A stretch of 64,000 nucleotides of DNA from Acidobacteriaceae bacterium (GCA_003139095.1 PLHW01000046.1:62001-126000), one strand, 5' to 3'. Positions 36,510-46,464 are shown, counted from the first letter of the stretch. Program-made: numbers and translations. Notes: generated by a model not told the origin, from the sequence alone.

Positions 36510-37760
36510 GTGACGCGGCCCGATCGCACTCTTCAGGCGAATATTCTTTTAGTGCTCTTCTGCGCGTCATTCCTCTCTGTTTACTGCACGCGAGTGGTGC
36601 GCGTATATCTCGCGCAGCGTTCCGCAGAATCGATTGACATCGCGGGCCTCGAGCGCGCCATCCGCCTCGTTCCCGATAATGCGATGTTTCCTCACCTGCT
36701 CGGCCTCCAGTTTTCCGCGCGCGAACAGGATTCCACCACAGCAATCGCAAACCTGCGCCAGGCGGTCCGGCTGAATCCATATAGCGGCCGCTATTGGCTC
36801 GATCTTGCAGCCGCATATCAGCAGGCGGGCAACGCCGTAGCCCAGAACGACGCGGTGCAATCCGCCCTCGCTGCCGAACCCGGTAGCCCCGAGATCGCCG
36901 CCGAAGCCGCGCAATATTTTCTAGCGTCCGCTGATTGGGATCGAGCCTTGCCCCTCGTTCGTCAAGCACTGGAAAAAAATCCACAAGCTGCCCCGGGCCT
37001 TCTCCTTGAGTGCTGGCGCGCCACGCACGACGCAAGCCTCTTGTTGGCCCGCGCAATTCCCGCCGACCCGGAAATTCAATTGGCGTTTTTGCGGCTTTTG
37101 ACCGGGCAAAAAGAAAAATCTTCAGCCGCTTTGGTGTGGCAGCATCTCGTCGCCTCCGGCATTTCCTTCCCGCCCCAACTCGCCACTTTTTATCTCGACG
37201 ACCTCGTGCGCGAGCACGACGTACCGGCGTTCGCCCGCGCCTGGCGTGGTCTTGCGAGCCTCGCGCCCTTGCTTCAGCGCTATCTGCCAACTGACAATCT
37301 CATCGTCAATGGCAGCTTCGAGCAGCCCATCTTGAACTACGGCCTCGACTGGCGCCACGAGTCCTCCGAACACGTCGTGGCCGGAATTGACGAAGCCATA
37401 GCGCACTCTGGCCTCCATTCGCTCGCCCTGTCTTACGACGGCAATCCCGCGTACCTTGCCGGCTGGTCGCAGTTCGTGCCGGTGCAGGCAGACAGCACCT
37501 ATGAGTTCAGCGCCTGGATCAAAAGCGAAAATCTGACCACTTCGAGCGGCCCCCGACTCGCGATTTCCGATGCCTACAGCGGCGCGAACCTCTTACTTAT
37601 GGATGATGTTCTCGACACCCATCCCTGGCATCGGGTCGCCGGAACATTCCAAGTCCCCGCGGGTACGGAATTGGTCGTAACACAAATTACGCGCGCGCCC
37701 GCAAATACAAAGATCAAAGGCCGTCTCTGGGTCGACGACCTGCGCCTGGAGAGGAAATAA
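36510..37760 (+). CDS. TPR protein with C-terminal carbohydrate-binding-like domain
   Basis: 416 residues from GTG 36510, immediately after the kinase stop. A short membrane anchor (ILLVLFCASFLSVYC) near residues 11-26, TPR helices to about 230, then a beta-sandwich beginning NLIVNGSFEQPILNYGLDW that resembles family 4/9 carbohydrate-binding modules (SGLHSLALSYDG, FVPVQADSTYEFSAWIKSE, WVDDLRLE). It probably contacts the growing polysaccharide outside the inner membrane. The fusion of TPR and CBM-like parts in a BY-kinase operon is unusual in well-studied species. Confidence 0.82.
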   Translation: MTRPDRTLQANILLVLFCASFLSVYCTRVVRVYLAQRSAESIDIAGLERAIRLVPDNAMFPHLLGLQFSAREQDSTTAIANLRQAVRLNPYSGRYWLDLAAAYQQAGNAVAQNDAVQSALAAEPGSPEIAAEAAQYFLASADWDRALPLVRQALEKNPQAAPGLLLECWRATHDASLLLARAIPADPEIQLAFLRLLTGQKEKSSAALVWQHLVASGISFPPQLATFYLDDLVREHDVPAFARAWRGLASLAPLLQRYLPTDNLIVNGSFEQPILNYGLDWRHESSEHVVAGIDEAIAHSGLHSLALSYDGNPAYLAGWSQFVPVQADSTYEFSAWIKSENLTTSSGPRLAISDAYSGANLLLMDDVLDTHPWHRVAGTFQVPAGTELVVTQITRAPANTKIKGRLWVDDLRLERK

Positions 37761-37807
37761 CCGATCGGGAAATAGTTCTCAGGAATTCTGCGCTGACGAG
37801 ATTACTC

Positions 37808-39094
37808 ATGCACTCCGCACCCGCCATTGAAGGAGCATCCACAGCCGTAACCACCGTGAGTATCCGCGAGCGCTTCGAGCGCGCTCTCCATCGCGCCCTG
37901 TTCGCAGCCCTGGTTGCGACGTTAATCTTCGGCCCACTAGCCCTCGGCATCGTTCAAGATTGGTCCACTGCTGTCTTAGAATTGGCTGCCGCCGCTCTCT
38001 TGCCGCTCTGGCTGGCATGGCGCCTCGTGGCCACACCGGCAAGGCCAATTCGTTGGAGCCCGCTTTTCCCACCAATGCTCCTCATACTCTGCGTTGCGAT
38101 AATCCAAATCCTGTTCCATCGCACCGCGTATCTTAATGACACGCTCTCCGAACTCTGGCTCTGTCTCGCCTACGGAATCCTCGCGTTCGTCGCCGCCCAA
38201 CTCCTCCGCCACGCTTATCTGTTGCTCTTTGCGAAGTGTGCTGCGCTGTTCGCATCGCTCTATGCCGTATTCGCCGTCCTCCAGGGCCTTACGTCAAACG
38301 GCAGAATTTATTGGCTCATCAAGCCGCACGCCGGCAGCGTGTACGGCAGCTACGTCAATCACAACCACTACGCCGGATTCATGGAGCTGCTTCTCCCCAC
38401 CGCGCTCGTCCTCGCCCTCGAACCCGCTCTGCGTCGCGAAAAGCGCTTCCTCCTCGCATTCTCCACCATCGTCATGGCCGCCTCCATCTTTCTCTCCCAA
38501 TCGCGCGGCGGAATGATCGCGCTCATCGCGGAAATGCTCTTCCTCGGTCTCATTTGGATGATCCAATTCTCGCCCACCAAGTCCGCCATCATCTTCTTCG
38601 TATTTTGTCTCGCCACCGCCCTCGCTCTCGTCCGCATTGCACCGCAGCAAATCGCCAGCCGCATCGCCGACTTTTCCGACCCGGCGCGCCTGCAAATCCA
38701 CCGCGACTCTTTTCGTATGTTCGCCGCTCACCCGTTTCTTGGCAGTGGCCTCGGCACCTTCCCCACCGTCTTTCCTCATTACCGCGTGTTCTACGACGGC
38801 TTCATCGTCAATCACGCCCACGACGACTACCTTGAACTCCTGCTCGACGCCGGTTCACTCGGCTTCGCCGCGGCCGTCTGGTTTCTCGTCGCACTCTACC
38901 GCAACGGCCTCCGCAACCTGCGTCTCGCAAAAGTCTCATCCAGTGCGCGCATCGCTGCCGCGGCGCTCGCCGGCTGTACCGGTTTGCTGGTTCACAGTTT
39001 TCTGGACTTCAATCTCCACATCCCCGCCAATGCCGCCTGGTTCTACGTGCTCTGCATTCTCGCCAGCTCCCCGCTGTCGCATAACAAAGCGTAG
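37808..39094 (+). CDS. O-antigen ligase / polymerase family protein
   Basis: 428 residues with about ten to eleven hydrophobic helices and the central SQSRGGMIALIAE motif, then the periplasmic loop GSGLGTFPTVFPHYR and VNHAHDDYLELLLDAGSLG, the Wzy_C signature shared by O-antigen ligases and polysaccharide polymerases. Which of the two it is cannot be told from sequence. Closes the locus; ribosome site is weak, AGGAG-like bases lie only after the ATG, and a start at ATG 37808 is assumed. Confidence 0.87.
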   Translation: MHSAPAIEGASTAVTTVSIRERFERALHRALFAALVATLIFGPLALGIVQDWSTAVLELAAAALLPLWLAWRLVATPARPIRWSPLFPPMLLILCVAIIQILFHRTAYLNDTLSELWLCLAYGILAFVAAQLLRHAYLLLFAKCAALFASLYAVFAVLQGLTSNGRIYWLIKPHAGSVYGSYVNHNHYAGFMELLLPTALVLALEPALRREKRFLLAFSTIVMAASIFLSQSRGGMIALIAEMLFLGLIWMIQFSPTKSAIIFFVFCLATALALVRIAPQQIASRIADFSDPARLQIHRDSFRMFAAHPFLGSGLGTFPTVFPHYRVFYDGFIVNHAHDDYLELLLDAGSLGFAAAVWFLVALYRNGLRNLRLAKVSSSARIAAAALAGCTGLLVHSFLDFNLHIPANAAWFYVLCILASSPLSHNKA

Positions 39095-39302
39095 ATTTTC
39101 ACCAACGTCGTTCCCCGCGCAGTTCTCCCAATCCGACCACGACCTACGATTCCCGCTAGTTCTTAGGCGTTCGCAATAGCACTTCTCGCTCTATTTCTCG
39201 CTCTCAAACGGGTGTAAACTCTTTCCCGCAGTGGTTAGCCTTCTGGTATCGTCCCCCACCAGAAACACCTTCCACCTAACTGTGGTCTGAAAAGGAGAAT
39301 TC

Positions 39303-41567
39303 ATGATTCGAAGAGCAAGCACCTTCTTGCTTATTGCCGTCGCATTCGTGTCGGTCGTAAGCGTTGTCTCTCAGGCGCAATCGCAGGCGCTGTTAACCCG
39401 TCACACGCGCGACGCAGTGATCCATGGTGAAGCCCAATCCCTCGGCCGCCTTCCTGCCTCCGAAACCCTGCACCTCGACGTCATGTTGGCGCTCCGCCAC
39501 CAGCCTGAACTCGAAAACTTTCTCCAGGAACTCTACGATCCTTCCAGTTCTTCGTATCGCCATTTCCTCACAGTTGAGGAATTCACCGCGCGGTTTGGAC
39601 CGAGCCAGGAAGAATATGACCAGGTCATTCGGTTCGCGAAGCAAAACGGCTTCCAGATCGTTGGCGATGAAGCGCGCAATCGCATGGTCATTTCGATGAA
39701 GGGCACCGTGGCTAACATCGAGAAGGCCTTCCATGTACAACTCGGCGTCTATCAGCACCCCAGGGAAGACCGCACTTTCTACGCCCCGGATCGCGAACCC
39801 TCCGTCGATCTACCGTTCCAGCTCTGGCACGTTGACGGCCTCGATAATTTCTCGATCCCACGTCCCGCTTTCACGCGGACAAACGGGCAGGCGAAATCTA
39901 ACGCGACGGTTGGCTCCGGCCCGGGTGCATCCTTTCTGGGTAGCGACATGCGAGCTGCCTACTACGGCACCGGATCCCTCAATGGCGCCGGCCAGACACT
40001 CGGCTTGTTCGAGCTGGAGGGTACCGATCTAGCTGACTTGAACACTTACTACGCCAACGTTCACCAAACCCTCAATGTCCCCATCACTCTGTTTTCTGTG
40101 GGCGGAGCCAAAACTAGCTGCACCGAACCAGGCTGCGACGACACTGAACAAACCCTCGACATGACCCAGGCTCTCGGCATGGCGCCGAATCTCGCCAGCC
40201 TGGTCATGTACATCGGAAACTCCGAGACTCCCATTTTCAACGCGATGGCAACCGCCAGCCCGCTGAATGCCCAACTCAGCTGTTCTTGGTACTGGAATCC
40301 CGCGGACCCCAAAACACTTGATCCAATCTTCCAGGAGTTCGCAGCTCAGGGCCAGAATTTGTTTGACGCGGCTGGCGACGATCATGACTGGCAGGAGAGC
40401 GGTTCGATCTGGCCCGCTGACGATGCCTATCTGGTTTCCGTTGGCGGAACAGATTTAGAGACGCAAAGCGCAGGCGGCCCGTGGAAGTCGGAAACCGCAT
40501 GGTCAGACGGCGGCGGCGGTGTCTCACCGAACAACATTCCGATTCCTTCCTGGCAGGTCGCAACCGCGGCCGGTTGCGCGAAGTGTTCGCAAACTCTGCG
40601 CAATGGTCCCGACGTTTCGGCCAACTCGAACTTTACGTTCTACGTTTGTGCCGACCAGGCGCCCTGCACTGAGAATGAATACGGTGGAACCAGCTTCGCC
40701 GCTCCCATGTGGGCCGGCTATCTGGCTCTAGCCAACCAACAGGGTGAGGCCAGCGGCAATCCCCCGCTCGGCTTTGTCAACCCGGCAATCTACGCCATCG
40801 GCTTGAGCGGGAGCTACACCACTGACTTCCACGACATCACTAGTGGCAGCAATGGCTATCCCGCCACCACCGGCTACGACCTGGCTACGGGCTGGGGCAG
40901 CCCGAATGGGCCCAACCTCATCAACGCTCTCACCCAACCGGCTGGCCCGTCGTTCACGCTAACCGCCAATCCAAGCTCGCTAACCGTTCAGCAAGGCACT
41001 CAGGGAACCAGCACAATCACAGTCGTGCCGGCTGATGGCTTCAACGGCAGCGTCACCTTGTCGGCCTCCAACCTGCCCAACGGGGTCACCGCGGCCTTCA
41101 ATCCGAATCCTACCAGCACCACCAGCACGCTCACCCTGACCGCCGCAGCCGGCGCTGCGACCGGTACTTCAACTATCGCGATTAACGGGGTATCCGGCAG
41201 TTTGACCGGCCAGACCAATATTCAGCTCACGGTCACCGCCAGCGGCCCGATCGTCTCCCTCAATCCCACTTCGCTGGCCTGGGGCAAGGTCGGGGTCGGC
41301 AAGACGGGCGGCGCAAAAACCGTCACCGTCACCAACACCGGCGGTTCCACGCTCAACATCACAAGCATCGCGACCTCTGGCGACTTTGCGCTGAAGGCAT
41401 TCTCATCGAAGACCAAGTGCGGCAGCACGCTCGCTGTAAATGCTAGCTGCATCGTCAAGGTAAGCTTCACGCCAACGCAAACAGGTCTGCGCACCGGCAA
41501 CCTGTCCTTCACGGACAATGCTCCCGGCAGTCCACAAAACGTGGCCTTGTCCGGGACTGGAAAATAG
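39303..41567 (+). CDS. S53 family peptidase (kumamolisin/sedolisin) with Ig-like domains
   Basis: 754 residues behind AAAAGGAGAA. Signal peptide (LLIAVAFVSVVSVVSQAQS) then the activation propeptide (ASETLHLDVMLALRHQPELENFLQ, FGPSQEEYDQVIRFAKQNGF). Catalytic set: TEQTLDMTQALG carries the Glu and Asp, GDDHDWQ stands where SGDxG is usual, and YGGTSFAAPMWAG holds the nucleophilic Ser; FHDITSGSNGYPATTGYD is the calcium site. The tail holds an Ig-like repeat (SFTLTANPSSLTVQQGTQG) and a choice-of-anchor D segment (LAWGKVGVGKTGG). An extracellular acid protease. Confidence 0.93.
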   Translation: MIRRASTFLLIAVAFVSVVSVVSQAQSQALLTRHTRDAVIHGEAQSLGRLPASETLHLDVMLALRHQPELENFLQELYDPSSSSYRHFLTVEEFTARFGPSQEEYDQVIRFAKQNGFQIVGDEARNRMVISMKGTVANIEKAFHVQLGVYQHPREDRTFYAPDREPSVDLPFQLWHVDGLDNFSIPRPAFTRTNGQAKSNATVGSGPGASFLGSDMRAAYYGTGSLNGAGQTLGLFELEGTDLADLNTYYANVHQTLNVPITLFSVGGAKTSCTEPGCDDTEQTLDMTQALGMAPNLASLVMYIGNSETPIFNAMATASPLNAQLSCSWYWNPADPKTLDPIFQEFAAQGQNLFDAAGDDHDWQESGSIWPADDAYLVSVGGTDLETQSAGGPWKSETAWSDGGGGVSPNNIPIPSWQVATAAGCAKCSQTLRNGPDVSANSNFTFYVCADQAPCTENEYGGTSFAAPMWAGYLALANQQGEASGNPPLGFVNPAIYAIGLSGSYTTDFHDITSGSNGYPATTGYDLATGWGSPNGPNLINALTQPAGPSFTLTANPSSLTVQQGTQGTSTITVVPADGFNGSVTLSASNLPNGVTAAFNPNPTSTTSTLTLTAAAGAATGTSTIAINGVSGSLTGQTNIQLTVTASGPIVSLNPTSLAWGKVGVGKTGGAKTVTVTNTGGSTLNITSIATSGDFALKAFSSKTKCGSTLAVNASCIVKVSFTPTQTGLRTGNLSFTDNAPGSPQNVALSGTGK

Positions 41568-41897
41568 ACCATAAGCAGAAACCGCGGCTCTCCGCGTTTA
41601 ACCCTCATGGGCGGGACCTCAGGTCCCGCCCATTTGGCTTACCCCAAGATGATTTTTCAGGAATTCTCTCGACCCTCAGACCGGAATTTCGAAAACACCG
41701 CTGACGCCGGCTGTGCTCATGCCCACGCATCACGGATAAAGGTCCCTCCGATGGCGCAAGAATCTGCATACCAACGCCTCCACACAACGCCCGTCAGTCG
41801 ATTGGTTCCTCCGGCACGATAATCGCGCCATAATCTCATTGACGGCCAACCCAAGCCCATCTATCATTAGCCGTTTACTTGAGCACTGGAGTGAATC
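41568..41897. other. Intergenic region with a perfect palindrome
   Basis: About 330 bp after the S53 gene. ATGGGCGGGACCT at 41607-41619 is mirrored exactly at 41621-41633 with one base (C) between. The stem is 13 bp, with no real loop, so it could form a cruciform or terminator; no T-run follows. The rest has no gene. Confidence 0.6.
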
Positions 41898-42539
41898 ATG
41901 TCTCGTAATGTCACGCGCAATTTCATTGTCTGCCTGGCAATCGTCGTTCTGCTGCCCGGCCTCGTTCTCGCCGCTGATGGCGCTATGGCTCATCCCTACG
42001 GTCCGGCGTGGCTCAACGGCACTACACTCGAGCATGCTTCCGCAATTTTCCCCGGCGACCTGGTGCAAACCAAGTTCGGCTCCGTCCTCAAAATTGACGC
42101 CTCCGGATCCAGTCTGAGCGTTCTTTCCAATTCTCTGCTCAAATTCAACGGTGACTCCGCCGCGCTCGACCACGGCAGCGCCCGTCTAAAAACTTCCACC
42201 GCGATGGCTGTGCGTGCCGGCAACGTCACCGTTGTCCCCGCCTCCAGCACACTCACGGAATTTGAAATCACCCGCTCTTCCGGTACCGTCCAGGTCGTCG
42301 CCCTGAAAGGCGATCTCAAGATCAGCAACGGCTCCGAGAACAAAACTCTCCTCCAGGGCCAGCAGGCCACGCAACCCGCTTCCGATAGCGCTCAAGCTTT
42401 ATCGGGTGGCGATGGCGCGACCCTTGCCAGGGCGAAGAATCCGGCTTTCAACATCGAAGCCGCCAAGTCCCCCGTCTCAACCCCTCCTGTTAAGATTCAC
42501 GAAGAGGCGGGAGCAAAAGGCAGCCCCATCAAACCGTAG
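41898..42539 (+). CDS. Exported FecR-like domain protein
   Basis: 213 residues. Signal peptide MSRNVTRNFIVCLAIVVLLPGLVLAAD. Mature region has YGPAWLNGTTLEHASAIFPGDLVQTKFGSVLKI, close in layout to FecR-type 'NG..l..g..l..GD.v.T...g.a.l' repeats, and a second round STLTEFEITRSSGTVQVVALKGDLKI. A Ser/Ala/Thr-rich tail (about 60 residues) follows. FecR-like periplasmic proteins sense polymers or siderophores; no sigma factor or TonB receptor is adjacent. Confidence 0.75.
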   Translation: MSRNVTRNFIVCLAIVVLLPGLVLAADGAMAHPYGPAWLNGTTLEHASAIFPGDLVQTKFGSVLKIDASGSSLSVLSNSLLKFNGDSAALDHGSARLKTSTAMAVRAGNVTVVPASSTLTEFEITRSSGTVQVVALKGDLKISNGSENKTLLQGQQATQPASDSAQALSGGDGATLARAKNPAFNIEAAKSPVSTPPVKIHEEAGAKGSPIKP

Positions 42540-42628
42540 TTGTTTGAAATTGCTGGCGGAGCAATTCCCCTACTCACCCGAATCTCGCTCCGCAGCAAAG
42601 ATGTCTCGGGGAAAGCCCTGCAATCGCG

Positions 42629-45600
42629 CTAGCTCTTCCCCGCTCCCGGCTTGAAGATCATCCCTTCCCGCGCCTTCCCGTTCATCACCACCAGCAGCGA
42701 ATCTTCAAACCGCAAATGTCGCACGCATCCCCGCTCTTCCACCGCCGCTTGCTCGCTCAGCCATTCCCAATCCACCGACCCTTCGCCCGCATCCGGATTC
42801 ACCGTGAAATATCCCACCTGAAACGCCATCAGGTTCTGGAAAAAGTGGCTGCCCTGCGACGGGATCACGCGAAAGTCCCGGAACCCCGCCTCCACAATCA
42901 CCCGCGCCCCCGAAATCTCGTCCCACTCCACCGGAATCCCCAGCCACGGATCGTTTGATCCCAGTCGCCCCACTCCGATCAGCATATACAGCCGGTTCTC
43001 CAGCGCCAGCTTCGTATTGAAGTGCGCCACCGACTCCGCCACTTCCTGGCTGCGCCCGCGTTCGAAGCGATGAAAATCTACCACCACCACATCGCGCAGA
43101 TTTTGCACGCGCCCATTGCCCAGCACCATCGCACTGCGGCAGATCAGATCCTTCGCATCCACATCCCCCATCCGCAGTTCATCGCCCTCGCGCGAAAGCA
43201 CCAGCGGCCGTATCTGCAAAAATCCAAACTCCGCCATCCCGCCCGCTTCTCCCGGCAGGCTCACCGCAAACTCAATCTCCACCGGTTGCCCCAGCGCCTC
43301 TTCCCCCACCTTCGCCAGTTGCTCCAGAATCGGAGCCAGCGGAAAATAATCGTGCTTCAGCACCGGAGCAAACGTCACAATGCGCGCCCCCGGCCGGCTC
43401 ATCCCGTCATACACCGCATCGTTGTCGCGGCTGTAAGTCGAAGCCACCGCCTGCAGAGTCCCATCCTCCTCCGCCGCCCGCAACGGGTACCGCGCCTCCC
43501 GCAACTCGCTCAGCGCGCCATGCAGCATCGGATCTTCGCAAATCAAATCTTCCCCAGTCGAGTCATTTCCCTTCGTACTGTCCGCACTCGAGTTCAACTC
43601 GCCCGAATCCGCACTCGCCCCGCCCCGCGCATGATTCATCTCCAGCGCCCAAAACTCCGACTGCGAATTCGACAGTATGTCTTTCACCGACGAAAACTGC
43701 ACCACGTTCTGCGGATACTTCGGACAAAACGTCATGCTCTTCCCGCCCTCCACCACTTCCCTGCCCATTCCCAGCGCGACCGCCGCAATTCCATCCTCCG
43801 GCGCCATCGGCGGCACCGGATAAAAATTCCGCGACCGTACCACTCCCGAAAAGTCCGGATAGAAACGCTCCCCGCGCGCCCTGCCCACCACCTGTTGCAC
43901 AATCACCGCCATCTTTTCTTCTTCCGTGCGATATGGCGTCGCGCGCACGTACGCCTTCGCGTGCTGGCTGAAGGTCGAAGCATAGGTCCGCTGAATCGCC
44001 TCCGTCAGCCGCGCCAGCCGCACCTGCAAATCCGCCTGATGATTTCCCAGCATGAAGGTTTCATACACGCCCGTGAACGGCTGGTATTGCGAATCCTCCA
44101 GCAGGCTTGACGACCGCACCGCCAGCGGCCATTTCACTTCGTTGAGAAATGCGATCAGATCGTGCCGCAAGAATGCCGGCAGCGGCGCCCCCAGAAACCT
44201 TCGCTGAATCTCCGCGTCGTCCTTGCAGTGAATCGCAAAATCCAGCAGGTTGTTCTCCGCCAGAAAGCGGTCGAACACATCCGTGCTCAACACCAGCGCC
44301 GTCGGCACGCTCACCTTCACTCCCGGAAATCTCTTCGAAAATCGCCGCTTGTAAAGCAGGTGCCGCACAAACCCCAGCCCGCGCGCCTTCCCGCCCAGCG
44401 AGCCCGCCCCAACGCGCAGAAAAAATGCGTCCCCCGCTTTAAACGTGTTCGCATTGAAATCGCCGATCAGGAACTCGCTCTGCTCCCGCCGGTACTCGTT
44501 GATCGAGTGGATCAAGTCCTGCCGCAGCGCCTCCATACTCGGAAAGTCCGAGACTTTCCGCGGCCGCAGTTTTTGCGCCACTGCAAATTCCGTTCTCGCC
44601 GTCAGCCACCGCGAAAAATGATTTCTCTGACTGTGATAAACCAGGCTCTCCACCGGAACGGTGTGCAGTTGCGCCTCCAGCGCGTTCATGTCGCTCGCCC
44701 GTGCCACCTCCGTTCCATCCGGCATGCGAAAAATAAAATCCCCAAACGCGCACTGCTTCGTCAGCAATCGCCGGAAATCGCGCAGAAACGTCGGCGACCG
44801 CTTCTGGAGAAACGCAAATCCCTCCGCATGCGCCCGCGCCCGATATTCCGTGTGGCTCGAGTGCAGCACAATCGGCACATCCGGAACCGACTCGCGAATC
44901 AAGTGCGCCAGCTCAAATCCCGCGTTCTCATCCGGCGCTCCGCCCCGCGGAAACTGCACGTCCGAAACCACCGCCAGCAAATTCTCGCGAAACTCCATCG
45001 CCTGCCGCGCCGCATCCTCGTAGTCCGAGCACAGCAGGATCTTCGGCCTCGCCCTCTGCCGCACCAGCTTGTGCGCCACGTTGATCCCCTCGCGAATCAC
45101 CCGCCGCGACTGGTTGATCAGCTCCGTATAAATCACCGGCAGAATCGACGAGTAATACCGGATGTTGTCTTCCACCACCAGCAGCACCGGCACGCCCAGC
45201 GTCTGCACATCGTTTCGTACGTTGCGCTTGTCCTCCACGTACTTCACGATCGCGATCAGAATGCGCGCATTCCCCTGCCACAAAAAAATCCGGTCGATCT
45301 CCGTCTCCGGGTTCCGCGCTATAAAACTCTTCACCTCGCGGTAGTCGTACGCCAGCACTACCACCGGAATATCGCGCCCCAGCTTTTTGACTTCCCGCGC
45401 CAGTTGCGCCGCATTCATGTCGCCGACCGCCAGGTTCGTCACAATCAGATTGAAACGTTCCTGCGAGCGCGCCAACTCCAGCGCCTGCGAACAACTCGCA
45501 ACGTGAGTAATTCCCGGAATCTGTTGTAGGTTTAACTCGCGCGATTCACCAATCAGCAGTTCATTTAGCCGCCCGTCCTCGCGCAAAATGAAAGAGTCGT

Positions 45601-45712
45601 AAAGGTTGGTGACCAGCAGGACGTCCTGCACCCGAAACGGCATCAGCCGCTCGAACCCCTCAACCGGATCCTCGACATCAAACGCCAGTTCCGTCTCTTC
45701 GATCGCGCTCAT
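42629..45712 (-). CDS. Receiver-like / PEP-pyruvate-binding (ATP-grasp) fusion protein
   Basis: 1027 residues. Two receiver-like alpha/beta segments: about 25-165 (VLLVTNLYDSFILRE, LIVTNLAVGDMNA, IPVVVLAYD) and about 172-310 (VLLVVEDNIRYY, VVSDVQFPRGGAPDEN, IVLHSSH). The latter keeps a central Asp where receivers are phosphorylated. From about 435 comes the ATP-grasp domain of PPDK/PEP synthase (GAGSLGGKARGLGFV, PLAVRSSSLLEDSQYQPFTG, FLQIRPL). The phosphohistidine and PEP-barrel domains of PEP synthase are absent. An acidic, Ser-rich insert lies between about 690 and 720. Likely a regulatory or nucleotide-binding protein; activity unknown. Confidence 0.82.
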   Translation of the reverse strand: MSAIEETELAFDVEDPVEGFERLMPFRVQDVLLVTNLYDSFILREDGRLNELLIGESRELNLQQIPGITHVASCSQALELARSQERFNLIVTNLAVGDMNAAQLAREVKKLGRDIPVVVLAYDYREVKSFIARNPETEIDRIFLWQGNARILIAIVKYVEDKRNVRNDVQTLGVPVLLVVEDNIRYYSSILPVIYTELINQSRRVIREGINVAHKLVRQRARPKILLCSDYEDAARQAMEFRENLLAVVSDVQFPRGGAPDENAGFELAHLIRESVPDVPIVLHSSHTEYRARAHAEGFAFLQKRSPTFLRDFRRLLTKQCAFGDFIFRMPDGTEVARASDMNALEAQLHTVPVESLVYHSQRNHFSRWLTARTEFAVAQKLRPRKVSDFPSMEALRQDLIHSINEYRREQSEFLIGDFNANTFKAGDAFFLRVGAGSLGGKARGLGFVRHLLYKRRFSKRFPGVKVSVPTALVLSTDVFDRFLAENNLLDFAIHCKDDAEIQRRFLGAPLPAFLRHDLIAFLNEVKWPLAVRSSSLLEDSQYQPFTGVYETFMLGNHQADLQVRLARLTEAIQRTYASTFSQHAKAYVRATPYRTEEEKMAVIVQQVVGRARGERFYPDFSGVVRSRNFYPVPPMAPEDGIAAVALGMGREVVEGGKSMTFCPKYPQNVVQFSSVKDILSNSQSEFWALEMNHARGGASADSGELNSSADSTKGNDSTGEDLICEDPMLHGALSELREARYPLRAAEEDGTLQAVASTYSRDNDAVYDGMSRPGARIVTFAPVLKHDYFPLAPILEQLAKVGEEALGQPVEIEFAVSLPGEAGGMAEFGFLQIRPLVLSREGDELRMGDVDAKDLICRSAMVLGNGRVQNLRDVVVVDFHRFERGRSQEVAESVAHFNTKLALENRLYMLIGVGRLGSNDPWLGIPVEWDEISGARVIVEAGFRDFRVIPSQGSHFFQNLMAFQVGYFTVNPDAGEGSVDWEWLSEQAAVEERGCVRHLRFEDSLLVVMNGKAREGMIFKPGAGKS

Positions 45713-45945
45713 AGTTCGCTCACGCTCAGATTTCTACCGCGCTGAAGATGGTGCCGATTGTAGCAAGCAGGCGAGTCCAAAGGTTGTGATTGCGATCGGG
45801 TTCTCAACTTCGCAACGGAAATGAAGAGCGACCCGCGGTGGGCAAAACATCCTCATGACCCAAACGCCTCGGCGATCGCCGCTGTTTGCATGCAGGCCGG
45901 TCCGTGCGCCGGCGAGCGCGTGTGGTTTGCAAAGATTCGCGCCGC

Positions 45946-46194
45946 CTATCCCTGCTTCAATTTCAGTTTGCTCTTATTTTCTTCTAGAAAGGCCCGCAGT
46001 TCGGTCGCCGCGTCCAGCAACCGCGTCCATTGCTCGTAATACAACGTTACCGGAAACCGCCCCAACCCATACACGCTCACGCCGCCTTTTTCGCTCACGC
46101 GAAACTCCATCACGCCGCTTCGCTTCTTGGTCTCGACCTGCTTCTCCAGTTCCTGCAACTTCGCTTTCAACTCGTCGTATGTCGGCTCTGCCAT
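45946..46194 (-). CDS. Conserved small protein of unknown function
   Basis: 82 residues with a coiled-coil N-terminus (YDELKAKLQELEKQVETK), then a compact strand-like block (GVMEFRVSEKGGVSVYGLGRFPVTLYYEQW) and a final helix (LLDAATELRAFLEENKSKL). The middle block is strongly patterned and I believe this is a widespread small hypothetical family, possibly nucleic-acid or ribosome related. GAGGAG lies before ATG 46194. Confidence 0.8.
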   Translation of the reverse strand: MAEPTYDELKAKLQELEKQVETKKRSGVMEFRVSEKGGVSVYGLGRFPVTLYYEQWTRLLDAATELRAFLEENKSKLKLKQG

Positions 46195-46415
46195 AATTGC
46201 TCCTCGCTATGACTTCTTCTCCATCATAGGTTTGCGACCCTGCCTTCGTCGAGGCGCGGCTCTCGCCAGTTGTCCGGAACGCGGCGCAACCGCCGCTCCG
46301 CCCAGACGTGAAAAACTCTTCACATCCGCAACCTCGCCACGAACCTATACGCCATCTCTATCCCTATCAGTGACTTGCATGAAGATTATCTTATTTGGAA
46401 TGGCCCGGGAAATGC

Positions 46416-46421
46416 TAAAAT
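46416..46421 (+). promoter_or_regulatory. Extended -10 box (TGC-TAAAAT)
   Basis: TAAAAT with the TGN extension 44 bases before GTG 46465. TTGGAA at 46395-46400 could be a -35 with 15-bp spacing, slightly short. It supports the small membrane-protein gene downstream. Confidence 0.45.
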
Positions 46422-46464
46422 AAAGCTCAGAACGTTCAGCTAACCATTCTCAAAGGGGATTTCC

